DNA from: Brevundimonas sp. UBA4553
Lineage (GTDB): Bacteria > Pseudomonadota > Alphaproteobacteria > Caulobacterales > Caulobacteraceae
DNA length: 64,000 nucleotides
NCBI RefSeq assembly: GCF_002387245.1
Contig: NZ_DGLD01000014.1
Span: 1 to 64,000 of the forward strand
Reading direction: 5' to 3'
The stretch's first letter is position 1; every line of letters begins with the position of its first letter. The position numbers and the translations under genes were made by a program. The notes under the pieces are model-generated. The model ran no database searches. It was given only the letters and a program-made list of their open reading frames with translations, and was not told where the DNA came from. Shown here in pieces: positions 36,305-48,540 of this stretch.

Positions 36305-37743
36305 TGCGCACGATCACGCTGAACAGTGAGATCGATCTCGATGGCTGGAAGGCCGCGGCGCGCGCTTTGCGGATGTCCGGGATCGCTCCCGCCGAGGTGC
36401 GCTTCGTGACGGGCGAGGCGGTCCAGACCACCCTGTTCGGCTCGAACGAGGAGGCGTCGGAGGCTGGAGAAGTCGCAGCCTTTGTCGTTCCGCGCGCCTT
36501 TGTGGAAACGGCCGCCGACCTGATCCTGCATCGCGCGGCGGACCGGTTCGACCTGATGTATCGTCTCTTGTGGCGACTGCGCAACGAGCCCGACCTGATG
36601 CGAGTGGCCTCCGATCCCGATGTCGCCGCCGCGGCGGAGCGCGTGAAGAACGTCCACCGCGCCGCGCACAAGATGAAGGCCTTCGTCCGGTTTCGCGAGA
36701 CCACGGACGAGGCGGGCGAGCGCTGGGTGGCCTGGTTCGAGCCGGCGCACCGCGTGCTGGAGAAGACCGCGCCCTTTTTCGCCAGGCGGTTCAGCACCAT
36801 GCGGTGGTCGATCCTGACGCCCGACGGCGCGGCGCACTGGGACGGCGGCCGCCTGAGTTTCGGACCGCCCGCGCGTCAGGACGAGGCGCCCCAGGAAGAC
36901 GATGTCGAGGACTTCTGGCGCACCTACTACGCTTCGACCTTCAATCCGGCGCGTCTGCGGACGCGGATGATGCAGTCGGAAATGCCCAAGCGCTACTGGA
37001 AGAACCTGCCCGAAGCGTCGCTGATCCCTGAACTGGTTGCTTCGGCGGGCTTGCGCACCGAGGGGATGGTGTCCCGGGCAGCGCCTCAGCCCAATGAGAA
37101 GTTCGCGCGTCTTCGCGCCCCGGCGGTCGATCGGACCGCGACTGATGACATGGTTCCGGCAAACCTGCCGGCGCTGGCGAGCGGCGTCGAAGGCTGCCGT
37201 CGGTGCCCGCTATGGCGCGACGCGACCCAGGCTGTCTGCGGGCAGGGACCGGCCGGGGCGCGGCTCATGATAGTGGGCGAGCAGCCCGGCGATCAGGAGG
37301 ATCTTGCGGGGCGACCCTTTATCGGCCCCGCAGGGCGCGTGTTGAGCGATGCGTTGAACGCCGCGGGCATCGACCGGGCAGAGGCTTACCTGACCAACGC
37401 CGTCAAACACTTCAAGCACGAGCCTCGGGGCAAGCGGAGGTTGCACAAGACGCCGAATGCGGGCGAGGTGCAGGCCTGCCGATGGTGGCTGGATCACGAA
37501 AGAAAACTGGTCAAACCGCGCCTCATCCTGGCGCTGGGCGCAACGGCCGGCCTGGCGGTGCTGGGAAGAAAGCCGGCCGTTCAGGCAGAACGGGGCAAGG
37601 TGATCGAGACCCCTGACGGCGACCGTGTTCTGTTGACGGTTCACCCGTCCTATCTGTTGCGTCTGCCCGATCCGGACCTTCGTCGGCGCGAGCAGGCGGC
37701 CTTCGCCGCCGACCTGCAACTGGCCCGCATCGAGGCGCGCTAG
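36304..37743 (+). CDS. DUF4130 domain fused to a UdgX-type uracil-DNA binding protein
   Basis: 479 residues. The N-terminal 260 form the DUF4130 domain; the C-terminal 220 form a UdgX. UDG motif A is GEQPGDQEDLAGRPFIGPAG (from Gly325), and motif B is HPSYLLRLP (His447). The UdgX hallmark loop KRRLHK is at 377-382; His381 corresponds to the histidine that, in mycobacterial UdgX, forms a covalent link with the abasic sugar left in DNA after uracil excision. Cysteines in CRRCPLW and VCGQG fit the 4Fe-4S cluster. It starts on the stop of the radical SAM gene (ATGA), one operon under SOS control. Confidence 0.9.
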   Translation: MRTITLNSEIDLDGWKAAARALRMSGIAPAEVRFVTGEAVQTTLFGSNEEASEAGEVAAFVVPRAFVETAADLILHRAADRFDLMYRLLWRLRNEPDLMRVASDPDVAAAAERVKNVHRAAHKMKAFVRFRETTDEAGERWVAWFEPAHRVLEKTAPFFARRFSTMRWSILTPDGAAHWDGGRLSFGPPARQDEAPQEDDVEDFWRTYYASTFNPARLRTRMMQSEMPKRYWKNLPEASLIPELVASAGLRTEGMVSRAAPQPNEKFARLRAPAVDRTATDDMVPANLPALASGVEGCRRCPLWRDATQAVCGQGPAGARLMIVGEQPGDQEDLAGRPFIGPAGRVLSDALNAAGIDRAEAYLTNAVKHFKHEPRGKRRLHKTPNAGEVQACRWWLDHERKLVKPRLILALGATAGLAVLGRKPAVQAERGKVIETPDGDRVLLTVHPSYLLRLPDPDLRRREQAAFAADLQLARIEAR

Positions 37744-37747
37744 ACTC

Positions 37748-37993
37748 TTATTCCAGGTCCGCGGCCCTGGGCGCCGGAGCAAGGTTCAGGTCGGGGCCTT
37801 CCTGCGGATGGTCCCTCAGCCCGTTCGACGTCAATTCATCCAGTTCGGCGGCCTCGACGAAGATCACGGTTTCGTCCCCTTGCAGCAGGGGCTCCGCGGC
37901 CTGGCGGGCCTCGGATTCGCTGGGCGCATTGATCCTGATCGTCCTCGACGCGCCGTCATCGTCGCCCACCGTCACCTCGAAAACCTCAGCCAT
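37748..37993 (-). CDS. small acidic protein, unknown function
   Basis: 81 residues from ATG 37993 (an ATG two codons earlier is possible). It begins AEVFEVTVGDDDGASRTIRINAPSE, looks like a beta-strand plus helix fold, and has a C-terminal Pro/Asp-rich tail. No membrane segment or motif of known enzymes is visible. It converges with the udgX gene with four bases between the stops and reads away from the Mrp operon. The reading frame is plausible in codon use but the gene is short. Confidence 0.5.
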   Translation of the reverse strand: MAEVFEVTVGDDDGASRTIRINAPSESEARQAAEPLLQGDETVIFVEAAELDELTSNGLRDHPQEGPDLNLAPAPRAADLE

Positions 37994-38073
37994 GTCCACT
38001 CCCTGCGTCAGGTCGTGAAAACGCGGGTCGTCCTGCGGCGTTGCGCGCTGGGCCGATCGGCCGCAGGGCGTCT

Positions 38074-38412
38074 CTATTCCGGCGGAATGTGGTCATCGCC
38101 CTCGACTCGGTCGCGATAGACAGCCGCGCGGGCGAGCAGGATGAGGGTGACGGGCGTGGTGACGGTCAGGAAGACCCCGATCAGCAGATCCCGCAGCGCC
38201 AGGCGACCTTCCGACATGGACCAGAACATCACGGAGGCGATGACGATCAGCGCCATGCCCAGGGTGGCGCCGAGCGTCGGGGCGTGCACGCGCTCGTAGA
38301 AGCGCTTGAGGATGACGAGGCCGACTGAACCGACAAGGGCCAGGGCGCTGCCGCAAACGGTGACGGCGACAATGAGCCAGGCCGCCCAGAGCGGCAGTTC
38401 GGTGGGAGTCAT
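38074..38412 (-). CDS. mrpG: Mrp cation/proton antiporter subunit G
   Basis: 112-residue membrane protein with three helices, matching MrpG/PhaG length. The central segment VGLVILKRFYERVHAPTLGATLGMALIV is the PhaG_MnhG_YufB family signature. It is the last gene of the leftward mrpA-C-D-E-F-G operon and its ATG overlaps the mrpF stop by ATGA. Mrp complexes exchange cytoplasmic Na+ or K+ for external protons and help with alkaline pH and salt. Confidence 0.92.
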   Translation of the reverse strand: MTPTELPLWAAWLIVAVTVCGSALALVGSVGLVILKRFYERVHAPTLGATLGMALIVIASVMFWSMSEGRLALRDLLIGVFLTVTTPVTLILLARAAVYRDRVEGDDHIPPE

Positions 38413-38693
38413 TCGATCACCTCGCCGCGCATCAGGAATTTGGCCAGGGCGACGGTGGCCGTGAAGCCCAGCATGCCGATGATCAGCGCGGCCTCGAAAT
38501 AGAGGCCGACGCCGCTGCGCATGCCCTGGACGAGGATCATCAACATGGCGTTCAAGTACAGGGTGTCCAGACCGAGGACCCGGTCCTGGGCGCGAGGGCC
38601 GCGCATCATGCGCCATGCCGCCAGCAGCATGGCCAGCAGCAGCATGGCCTGGGCCGCGCCCAGCCCCCAGTAGAGGACGGCGGAGGCGGTCAC
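38409..38693 (-). CDS. mrpF: Mrp cation/proton antiporter subunit F
   Basis: 94 residues, three membrane helices; PRAQDRVLGLDTLYLNAMLMILV is the MrpF signature with the RAQDR motif. The start is a GTG that overlaps the mrpE stop as GTGA; no nearby ATG exists upstream in frame without entering mrpE, which supports it. It sits between mrpE and mrpG. Confidence 0.91.
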   Translation of the reverse strand: MTASAVLYWGLGAAQAMLLLAMLLAAWRMMRGPRAQDRVLGLDTLYLNAMLMILVQGMRSGVGLYFEAALIIGMLGFTATVALAKFLMRGEVIE

Positions 38694-39181
38694 GGGAAGA
38701 TCTCCAGCAGCAGGCGTTCGTACCGGCCCTTGATCAGGTCGATCCACTCCTGCTCCTCAATCAGGTCCAGAACGTGCAGCAGCAGACGGCCCGTCGGCCG
38801 GTCGTACTGGACCCACAGCGTTCCCGGCGTGCTGGTGAGGATGATGGCGAGCACCGCCAGGCCATAGCGATTCCGCAGGTCCAGCGGCACGTGCATGAAG
38901 CCCGATACGCGCTCGCGTTTGCGTCGCCCCAGAATGATGGTGGCGACGGCATAGTTCGACCGCACCACGTCGACAGCGACATAGCCGACCAACCGGAGCA
39001 GGGCGCCGGGCGCTCGCACGCCGGACCGGTCCGGCTCGAGCAGGCGCATGACATGGGGGATGGTCAGGGCTGCGATCAGGGCCACAACGATGTCCCCCGC
39101 CGAGACGGGCTCGCTCAGCATCAGCCAGGCGGCGAACAGTCCGGCCGCCAGAAGCGGGTGAGGAAGGACGGCGCGGATCAT
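38690..39181 (-). CDS. mrpE: Mrp cation/proton antiporter subunit E
   Basis: 163 residues with two or three membrane helices near the N terminus and the MrpE family feature PGTLWVQYDRPTGRLLLHVLDL near the C terminus. ATG 39181 overlaps the mrpD stop by ATGA; a longer upstream frame is a shadow of mrpD. Typical MrpE length is about 160. Confidence 0.91.
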   Translation of the reverse strand: MIRAVLPHPLLAAGLFAAWLMLSEPVSAGDIVVALIAALTIPHVMRLLEPDRSGVRAPGALLRLVGYVAVDVVRSNYAVATIILGRRKRERVSGFMHVPLDLRNRYGLAVLAIILTSTPGTLWVQYDRPTGRLLLHVLDLIEEQEWIDLIKGRYERLLLEIFP

Positions 39182-40776
39182 GACGCGCCTCCCAGGACGG
39201 CGGTCATGTAGGCGGCCGGCGAGGCCAGCCATTCGCCGGTCTTTTCAGCATAGGTCAGGCCCCCGGCGGCGCCGGCGCTGAGCCATAGACAGCACAGGAC
39301 CAGGCCACCGATGGCCAGGAACTCCGGGCTGCGGACCTTCGGCGCATCCGCCTCCTCACGCCGCCAGAAGCCGGACACGCCGAAGCGCGCCAGGGTGATA
39401 AGGGCGGCGAAGCTGGACAGGGTGAGAACGCCGATGATCAGCCAGTGGGTCGGCGACAGGACGCCGTCGCCCGCCAGCAGCGCCGCGAATATGCTCAACT
39501 TGCCAGCGAAGCCCGCCAGCGGCGGCAGACTGATCGTGACCAGGGCCACCAGGATGAAGGCTCCGCCGAGGAAGGCGGTGGAGGCGGGCAGGACCCGCCC
39601 GACCTCATGCACGTCGTCGGCGGCGAAGGGATCGTCGTACTCATCGTCGAAAACGGCGTCCTCGGGGGACACGGCCTGATCCTCGCCTCGTCCCAAGATT
39701 TCGGCGATCAGGAACAGGGCGCCGGCCGCCAGGGTCGAGGCGGCCATGTAGAACAGGGCGCCGCCGATCGCGTCGGGCAGGGCGGTTCCTGCCAGGGCGA
39801 GAACCGTGCCGGATGAAACCATGACGGCGTAGCCCGCCGCCTGCTCCAGGCGTCGCGAAGCCACCATGCCGGCTGCACCGAACAGCACGGTGGCGATCCC
39901 AGCCGAGAGCAGCCAGACATCCCCGAACCCGGCCGAGGCGCCCGCATCGGCGCCGAACAGCAGGGTGGCGAGACGCAGGATCACATAGACGCCGACCTTG
40001 CTCAAAATGGCGAAGACCGCCGCCACGGGAGCGCTGGCCGCGGCATAGGCGCCTGGAAGCCAGAACCCGAGCGGCCATGCCGCCGCCTTGACCAGGAAGG
40101 CCACGCCCAGGATGGCGCAGCCGATATGGAACAGGGCCCGATCGTGCTCGGGAATGGCGGCGACCTTGCTGGCGATGTCGGCCATGTTGAGCGCACCGGT
40201 CACGCCGTAGATCAGGCTGACGCCGATGAGGAAGAAGAGCGACGCCGTGAGGTTGATCGCCACATAGCCCAGGCCGGCGCGCACCCGCTTCTCGCCCGAG
40301 CCGTGCAGCAGGAGGCCATAGGAAGCCGCCAGCATGACTTCGAAGAAGACGAAGAGATTGAACAGGTCGCCGGTCAGGACCGCGCCGTTCACCCCCATGA
40401 CCAGCAGCAGATACAGGGCGTGGAATCGCGGTCCGGCGCGGTCCCAGCGGGCGTAGGAAAACAGCAGGCCCCCGGCCGCCAGCGTGGCGGTCAGGGCCAG
40501 CATCAGGGTCGAGAGCCGATCCGCCACCAGGGTGATGCCGAAGGGCGCCGACCAGGCGCCCAGATTATAGATGCGCGCTGTGTCGTCACCCGCAGGTCCG
40601 CCGATGGCTGCTTCGTGCAGCAGGGCGTAGGCGACCCCGACCAAGGCGACCAGGCATAGCAGGCTGATCAGCGCCTTGAGACCGTAGCGCTGCTCCTTGA
40701 GCAGCAGCATGGCGGCGGCTGCGATCAGCGGCAGCACGACAGGAACGACGATGAGATGGTCCTGCCAGTCGATCAT
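39178..40776 (-). CDS. mrpD: Mrp cation/proton antiporter subunit D
   Basis: 532-residue proton-translocating subunit homologous to NADH dehydrogenase subunit N/M, about 14 membrane helices. FNLFVFFEVMLAASYGLLLHGSG contains the conserved helix-5 Glu, and KAAAWPLGFWLPGAYAAASAPVAAVFAILSKVGVY contains the helix-7 Lys and the family signature. An acidic insert (EDAVFDDEYDDPFAADD) in a loop before helix 12 is unusual. It overlaps mrpC and mrpE by ATGA on either side. Confidence 0.94.
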   Translation of the reverse strand: MIDWQDHLIVVPVVLPLIAAAAMLLLKEQRYGLKALISLLCLVALVGVAYALLHEAAIGGPAGDDTARIYNLGAWSAPFGITLVADRLSTLMLALTATLAAGGLLFSYARWDRAGPRFHALYLLLVMGVNGAVLTGDLFNLFVFFEVMLAASYGLLLHGSGEKRVRAGLGYVAINLTASLFFLIGVSLIYGVTGALNMADIASKVAAIPEHDRALFHIGCAILGVAFLVKAAAWPLGFWLPGAYAAASAPVAAVFAILSKVGVYVILRLATLLFGADAGASAGFGDVWLLSAGIATVLFGAAGMVASRRLEQAAGYAVMVSSGTVLALAGTALPDAIGGALFYMAASTLAAGALFLIAEILGRGEDQAVSPEDAVFDDEYDDPFAADDVHEVGRVLPASTAFLGGAFILVALVTISLPPLAGFAGKLSIFAALLAGDGVLSPTHWLIIGVLTLSSFAALITLARFGVSGFWRREEADAPKVRSPEFLAIGGLVLCCLWLSAGAAGGLTYAEKTGEWLASPAAYMTAVLGGAS

Positions 40777-41117
40777 TCGCCCGGCTCCCGTCCGTCGATG
40801 TGGTCGCTGCCGGTGATGCCCCGGCTGGTCATCAGCACCACGAGGAAGAGCGCGGTCAGGGCGAAGCTGATGACGATGGCCGTCAGCACCAGGGCCTGGG
40901 GCACAGGATCGGCGTAGGCGGCGGGATCGGCCGGGAGATCGTCCCGCAGCACGGGCGGCGATCCGGCGCGCAGTCGGCCCATGGCGAAGATGAAGAGATT
41001 GACCGCATAGCCCAGCAACGACAGGCCGATGATGACCTGGAAGGTTCGGGGACGCAGGAGCAGCCAGACGCCGGCGGCGGTCAGCACCCCTATGCCGAGA
41101 GCAAGCACCAGTTCCAT
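40773..41117 (-). CDS. mrpC: Mrp cation/proton antiporter subunit C
   Basis: 114 residues, three membrane helices, an NuoK homologue. FQVIIGLSLLGYAVNLFIFAMGRL matches MrpC, and ADPVPQALVLTAIVISFALTAL is the second signature, with the (D/P)PLPQALVLTAIVI pattern of the family. The start ATG shares one base with the mrpA stop (TGATG) and the stop overlaps the mrpD start. Confidence 0.94.
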   Translation of the reverse strand: MELVLALGIGVLTAAGVWLLLRPRTFQVIIGLSLLGYAVNLFIFAMGRLRAGSPPVLRDDLPADPAAYADPVPQALVLTAIVISFALTALFLVVLMTSRGITGSDHIDGREPGE

Positions 41118-44032
41118 CAGACGGTCTCCTCTTCGACGGGGGGCGGGACGACCTGACGGGACTTGCGAAGCGACTGGTGGGCGATGGCGACCAGCATCAG
41201 GACGGTGGCGCCCACGACCAGCAGGGCCACGCCTGCATCGAAGACGACCGCCGAGGCCAGCGGCGTCTTGCCGATCAGAGGCAGATCGACATAGCTGAAC
41301 CAGGAGGTCAGCAGGGGATAGCCGAAGAGCCAGGAGGCGACCCCCGACAGGGCGGCGATCAGCAGCCCCCCTCCGATCCAGACCAGGGGACGGATCTCGA
41401 GCCGCTCTTCCACCCAGCGCGCGCCGGACGCCATGTACTGCAGGATGAAGGCGATCGACAGCGCCACTCCGGCGGCGAATCCGCCGCCCGGCAGGTCATG
41501 CCCACGCAGGAACAGGTGAAGCGCCAGCAGGACGATGAAGGGGAAGAGCCAGCGCATCACCACGCGCGGGATCAGCATGGTTTCGGACAGGGTGTCGCCC
41601 AGCTTGCGGTCTTCGCGCCGGTCGTCGCTGTCGTCCTGTATGCGCTTCTGCTCGGTATGCCCGAGGCTGTCGGAGGCCGGACGGAAGCGGCGTAGCAGCG
41701 CCCATATCGTCAGGCCCACGATGCCCAGGACCGTGATTTCCCCTAGGGTGTCGAAGGCCCGGAAGTCGACCAGAAGGACGTTGACGACATTCCGCCCGCC
41801 GCCTTCGGAATAGGCGTGTTCGAGGAAGTATTTCGCCAGCGGGGATGTCGACGGCCGGGTCATGACGGCGAAGGCGAGCGCGGCGACGCCCAGCCCGGCG
41901 GCGGCGGCGATGGCCAGGTCGGTCAGGCGGCGACGTCTGGCCCTGGCCTCTTCACGGGGAGACGCCAGATTGGGGAGGCGCTTGGGCAGCCACCGCAGGC
42001 CCAGCAGCAGCAGGACCGTGGTGACGATCTCGACCAGCATCTGGGTCGTGGCGAGGTCCGGAGCCGAGAACCAGACAAAGGTCAGGCAACTGACCAGACC
42101 CGCGCCGCCCACCAGCACGACGGCGGCCAGGCGGTGATACTTGGCCTGCCAGGCCGCGGCCACGGCGCACGACGCGCCGATGATCCAGAGCAGGGTGAAG
42201 CCGAGGCCCGGGCGCTGGATGGTCAGCCCCGCGTCGTCGAAGCCGAGGCCGGCCAGGCCGCTGGCCAGGACCGCGGCCAACAGGCAAGTCAGGATGATGA
42301 CACGCAGCCGCGCCTGCTGGCGGGAGGCGCCCAGGCGACGCACGATCCACTCGGCGCCCAGATTGAAGCCCCGCATGACGCGATCATAGGCCCGGGCGCC
42401 GTTGACGCGCCCGATCACCCAGGGGCGTTCGCTGGCGTTGATGCGCGGGCCGAGCAGCCTGTAGAGCGCAACGCCGCCAACCAGCGCGATCATGCTCATC
42501 AGCAGCGGCAGGTTGAAGCCGTGCCACAGGGCCAGGCTGTAGTAGGGCACGTCGTCGCCCAGCACTGATCGAACGGCCACGGCGAGAACGGGGCCGATCG
42601 TGATCGCCGGCAGGACCCCGACGATGATGCACAGGCCGACCAGAACCTCGATCGGGAAACGCATCCAGCGCGGCGGTTCGTGGGGAGGCTTGGGCAGATC
42701 GACCGGCTCGGGACCGAAGAAGGTCTGGTGGATGAAGCGCACCGAGTAGAGGACGCTGAGCAGGCTGGCCACGGTGGCCAGGACGGGCAGGGCGAGGTTG
42801 AGGTGGCGCCCGCCGGTGTGGGCCACCGCCTCCGCCAGGAACATCTCTTTGGACAGGAATCCGTTCAGCAGGGGGACGCCGGCCATGGCGGCGGCGGCGA
42901 CGATCGCGAGGGCGGCCGTGACCGGCATGGGGCGCCTGAGGCCGCTGAGCTTGCGCATGTCGCGCGTGCCGGTCTCGTGGTCGATGACACCGGCGGCCAT
43001 GAACAGGGAGGCCTTGAAGGTGGCGTGGTTGACGGTGTGGAAGATGGCGGCCACCGCCGCCAGCGGACTGCCGAGACCGAGCAACAGGGTGATCAGCCCC
43101 AGATGGCTGATGGTCGAATAGGCCAGAAGCCCTTTCAGGTCGTTCTGGAAGACGGCGCTCCAGGCGCCGAACAGCAGGGTGGCCATCCCGGCCGAGCCGA
43201 CGATGACGTACCAGGCGTCGGTTCCCGCCAGCACAGGCCACAGCCGGATCAGCAGGAAGACGCCGGCCTTCACCATGGTGGCGGAATGCAGATAGGCGCT
43301 GACCGGCGTCGGCGCGGCCATGGCGCGCGGCAGCCAGAAGTGGAAGGGGAACTGGGCGCTCTTGGTCAGCGCACCCGCCAGGATCAGGATCAGGGCGGGA
43401 CGATACCAGGGGCTGTTCTTGATGACGTCCCCTGAGGCCAGGACCACGTCCAGATCAAAGCTGCCGACGATGCGCCCCAGAACCACCATGCCGGCGAACA
43501 GGCAGAGCCCGCCGGCGGCCGTGACGGTGAGCGCCATCCGTGCGCCGTCGCGCGCCGCCGCATTGTGGTGCCAGTAGCCGATCAGCAGGAAGGAGAAGAG
43601 GCTGGTCAGTTCCCAGAACGTCGCCAGGACGATCAGGTCGCCAGCCATGACCACGCCGGTCATGGCGCCCATGAAGGCCAGCAGGAAGGCGAAGAACCGA
43701 GGGACCGGGTCCGCCGCCGACATGTAGTAGCGGGCATAGAGCACCACGAGGGCGCCGATCCCCTGGACCATGACCGCGAACAGCCAGGCCAGGCCGTCTA
43801 GGCGAAGGGTGAAATTCACGCCCAGGCTCGGCAGCCAGGGCGTGGACCAACGGACCGCCTCGCCGGCGGCTATGTTTGGAAACAGCGCCAGAAGGCACAG
43901 CAGCCCCGCCAGTGACGCCAGCCAGGCCAGCGCCGCTGCCGCGTTCCGCGCGTGTGACGGCAAGAAGATCGCCATCAGGGCCGCGATGAACGGCGCCGCA
44001 AACGGAACAAGCAGCAGGAAGGCGGCAAGCAT
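41117..44032 (-). CDS. mrpA: Mrp cation/proton antiporter subunit A with fused subunit B
   Basis: 971 residues. The N-terminal 500 are NuoL-like, with FWELTSLFSFLLIGYWHHNAAARDGAR and SAQFPFHFWLPRAMAAPTPVSAYLHSATMVKAGVFLL signatures. The middle includes the MrpA C-terminal domain (DLATTQMLVEIVTTVLLLL and LLVDFRAFDTLGEITVLGIVG). The last 150 residues correspond to MrpB (GHDLPGGGFAAGVALSIAFILQY). No separate mrpB gene is present, so this is the fused form seen in many proteobacteria. ATG 44032 starts at the first membrane helix; an upstream frame adds a hydrophilic tail not in the family. First gene of the operon. Confidence 0.94.
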   Translation of the reverse strand: MLAAFLLLVPFAAPFIAALMAIFLPSHARNAAAALAWLASLAGLLCLLALFPNIAAGEAVRWSTPWLPSLGVNFTLRLDGLAWLFAVMVQGIGALVVLYARYYMSAADPVPRFFAFLLAFMGAMTGVVMAGDLIVLATFWELTSLFSFLLIGYWHHNAAARDGARMALTVTAAGGLCLFAGMVVLGRIVGSFDLDVVLASGDVIKNSPWYRPALILILAGALTKSAQFPFHFWLPRAMAAPTPVSAYLHSATMVKAGVFLLIRLWPVLAGTDAWYVIVGSAGMATLLFGAWSAVFQNDLKGLLAYSTISHLGLITLLLGLGSPLAAVAAIFHTVNHATFKASLFMAAGVIDHETGTRDMRKLSGLRRPMPVTAALAIVAAAAMAGVPLLNGFLSKEMFLAEAVAHTGGRHLNLALPVLATVASLLSVLYSVRFIHQTFFGPEPVDLPKPPHEPPRWMRFPIEVLVGLCIIVGVLPAITIGPVLAVAVRSVLGDDVPYYSLALWHGFNLPLLMSMIALVGGVALYRLLGPRINASERPWVIGRVNGARAYDRVMRGFNLGAEWIVRRLGASRQQARLRVIILTCLLAAVLASGLAGLGFDDAGLTIQRPGLGFTLLWIIGASCAVAAAWQAKYHRLAAVVLVGGAGLVSCLTFVWFSAPDLATTQMLVEIVTTVLLLLGLRWLPKRLPNLASPREEARARRRRLTDLAIAAAAGLGVAALAFAVMTRPSTSPLAKYFLEHAYSEGGGRNVVNVLLVDFRAFDTLGEITVLGIVGLTIWALLRRFRPASDSLGHTEQKRIQDDSDDRREDRKLGDTLSETMLIPRVVMRWLFPFIVLLALHLFLRGHDLPGGGFAAGVALSIAFILQYMASGARWVEERLEIRPLVWIGGGLLIAALSGVASWLFGYPLLTSWFSYVDLPLIGKTPLASAVVFDAGVALLVVGATVLMLVAIAHQSLRKSRQVVPPPVEEETV

Positions 44033-44281
44033 GCGTGGGCGAAATCCTGTTGAAGCGTCGGAGATTCCCAGCCTAACGGCCGAAACGCGTGCAAACCATA
44101 CCGCATGCTGCGGCGATCCGACCCAATCGGCGGTGATTTGGATCGAAACTCGCAGGATGGACGGCACGGGACCGCTTCAAGGGCACGACCGAGCGAGAAG
44201 AAAAACGGGCCAAGGTTATTGCGCTTCCCCGCAGCCTCTCTACGCAAGGGCCTCCATTCGTTTGCCGGGGCCAGATCTTTG

Positions 44282-47703
<3,422 letters not shown>

Positions 47704-47707
<4 letters not shown>

Positions 47708-48540
47708 AGCCGGCCATGACCCACGAGGTCGAGGACATCGAGATCCAGCTGCTGCTGGAGGCGCTGTTCCAGCGATATCACTATGACTTCCGTCACTACG
47801 CGCGGGCGTCGATCAAGCGACGTCTGTTGCAGGCAAGGAGCCATTTCGGCCTGCCGAGCATAACCGCTCTGCAGGAGCGCGTGCTGCATGATGCGGAGAT
47901 GTTGCCGCGCCTGCTGGGCTTCCTGACCGTCCAGGTCAGCGAGATGTTCCGCGACCCGTCCTATTTCCGGGCCCTTCGCGAGCAGGTCCTGCCTCACCTC
48001 AGGACCTTTCCGTCGCTGAAGGTCTGGATCGCCGGGTGCAGCGCTGGCGAAGAGGTCTACTCGCTGGCCATCCTGTTCCGGGAGGAGGGCCTGCTCGACC
48101 GCACCCTCTTCTACGCCACGGACATCAATCCCGACGCCTTGCGCGCGGCGGAGGCGGGCGTCTATCCGCTAGACCGCATCCGCAAGTTCACCGAAAACCA
48201 CCAGAAGTCGGGCGGTCGTTCCTCACTTTCGGACTACTACACGGCCGACTATGGACGCGCAGTCTTCGATAAGTCGCTGCGCAACAACGTCGTGTTTTCC
48301 GACCATAGCCTGGTCACCGACGCTGTGTTCGGAGAGATGCATCTGATCTCGTGTCGGAACGTGATGATCTATTTCGATCGGGATCTGCAGGACCGCGCGG
48401 TCGGCCTGTTCAGCGACTCGCTCATTCGCAACGGTTTTCTCGGCATCGGCTCCAAGGAGAGCTTGCGTTTTTCCCGCCATGCTGGCGCCTTTGTCGACTT
48501 CGTTCCCGAAGAGAAGATCTACCGGAGGCGTGACGCATGA
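47704..48540 (+). CDS. CheR-type protein-glutamate methyltransferase
   Basis: 278 residues, S-adenosylmethionine-dependent glutamate O-methyltransferase. The SAM site is WIAGCSAGEEVYSLAILFREEG, followed by YATDINPDALRAAEAGVYPL and HLISCRNVMIYFD, all typical of CheR. N-terminal helices (about 1-70) match CheR_N. The start is uncertain: TTG 47704 overlaps the kinase stop (TTGA), or ATG 47716. It forms a set with a CheB and two histidine kinases, but no chemoreceptor, CheA or CheW gene is in the window. Confidence 0.92.
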
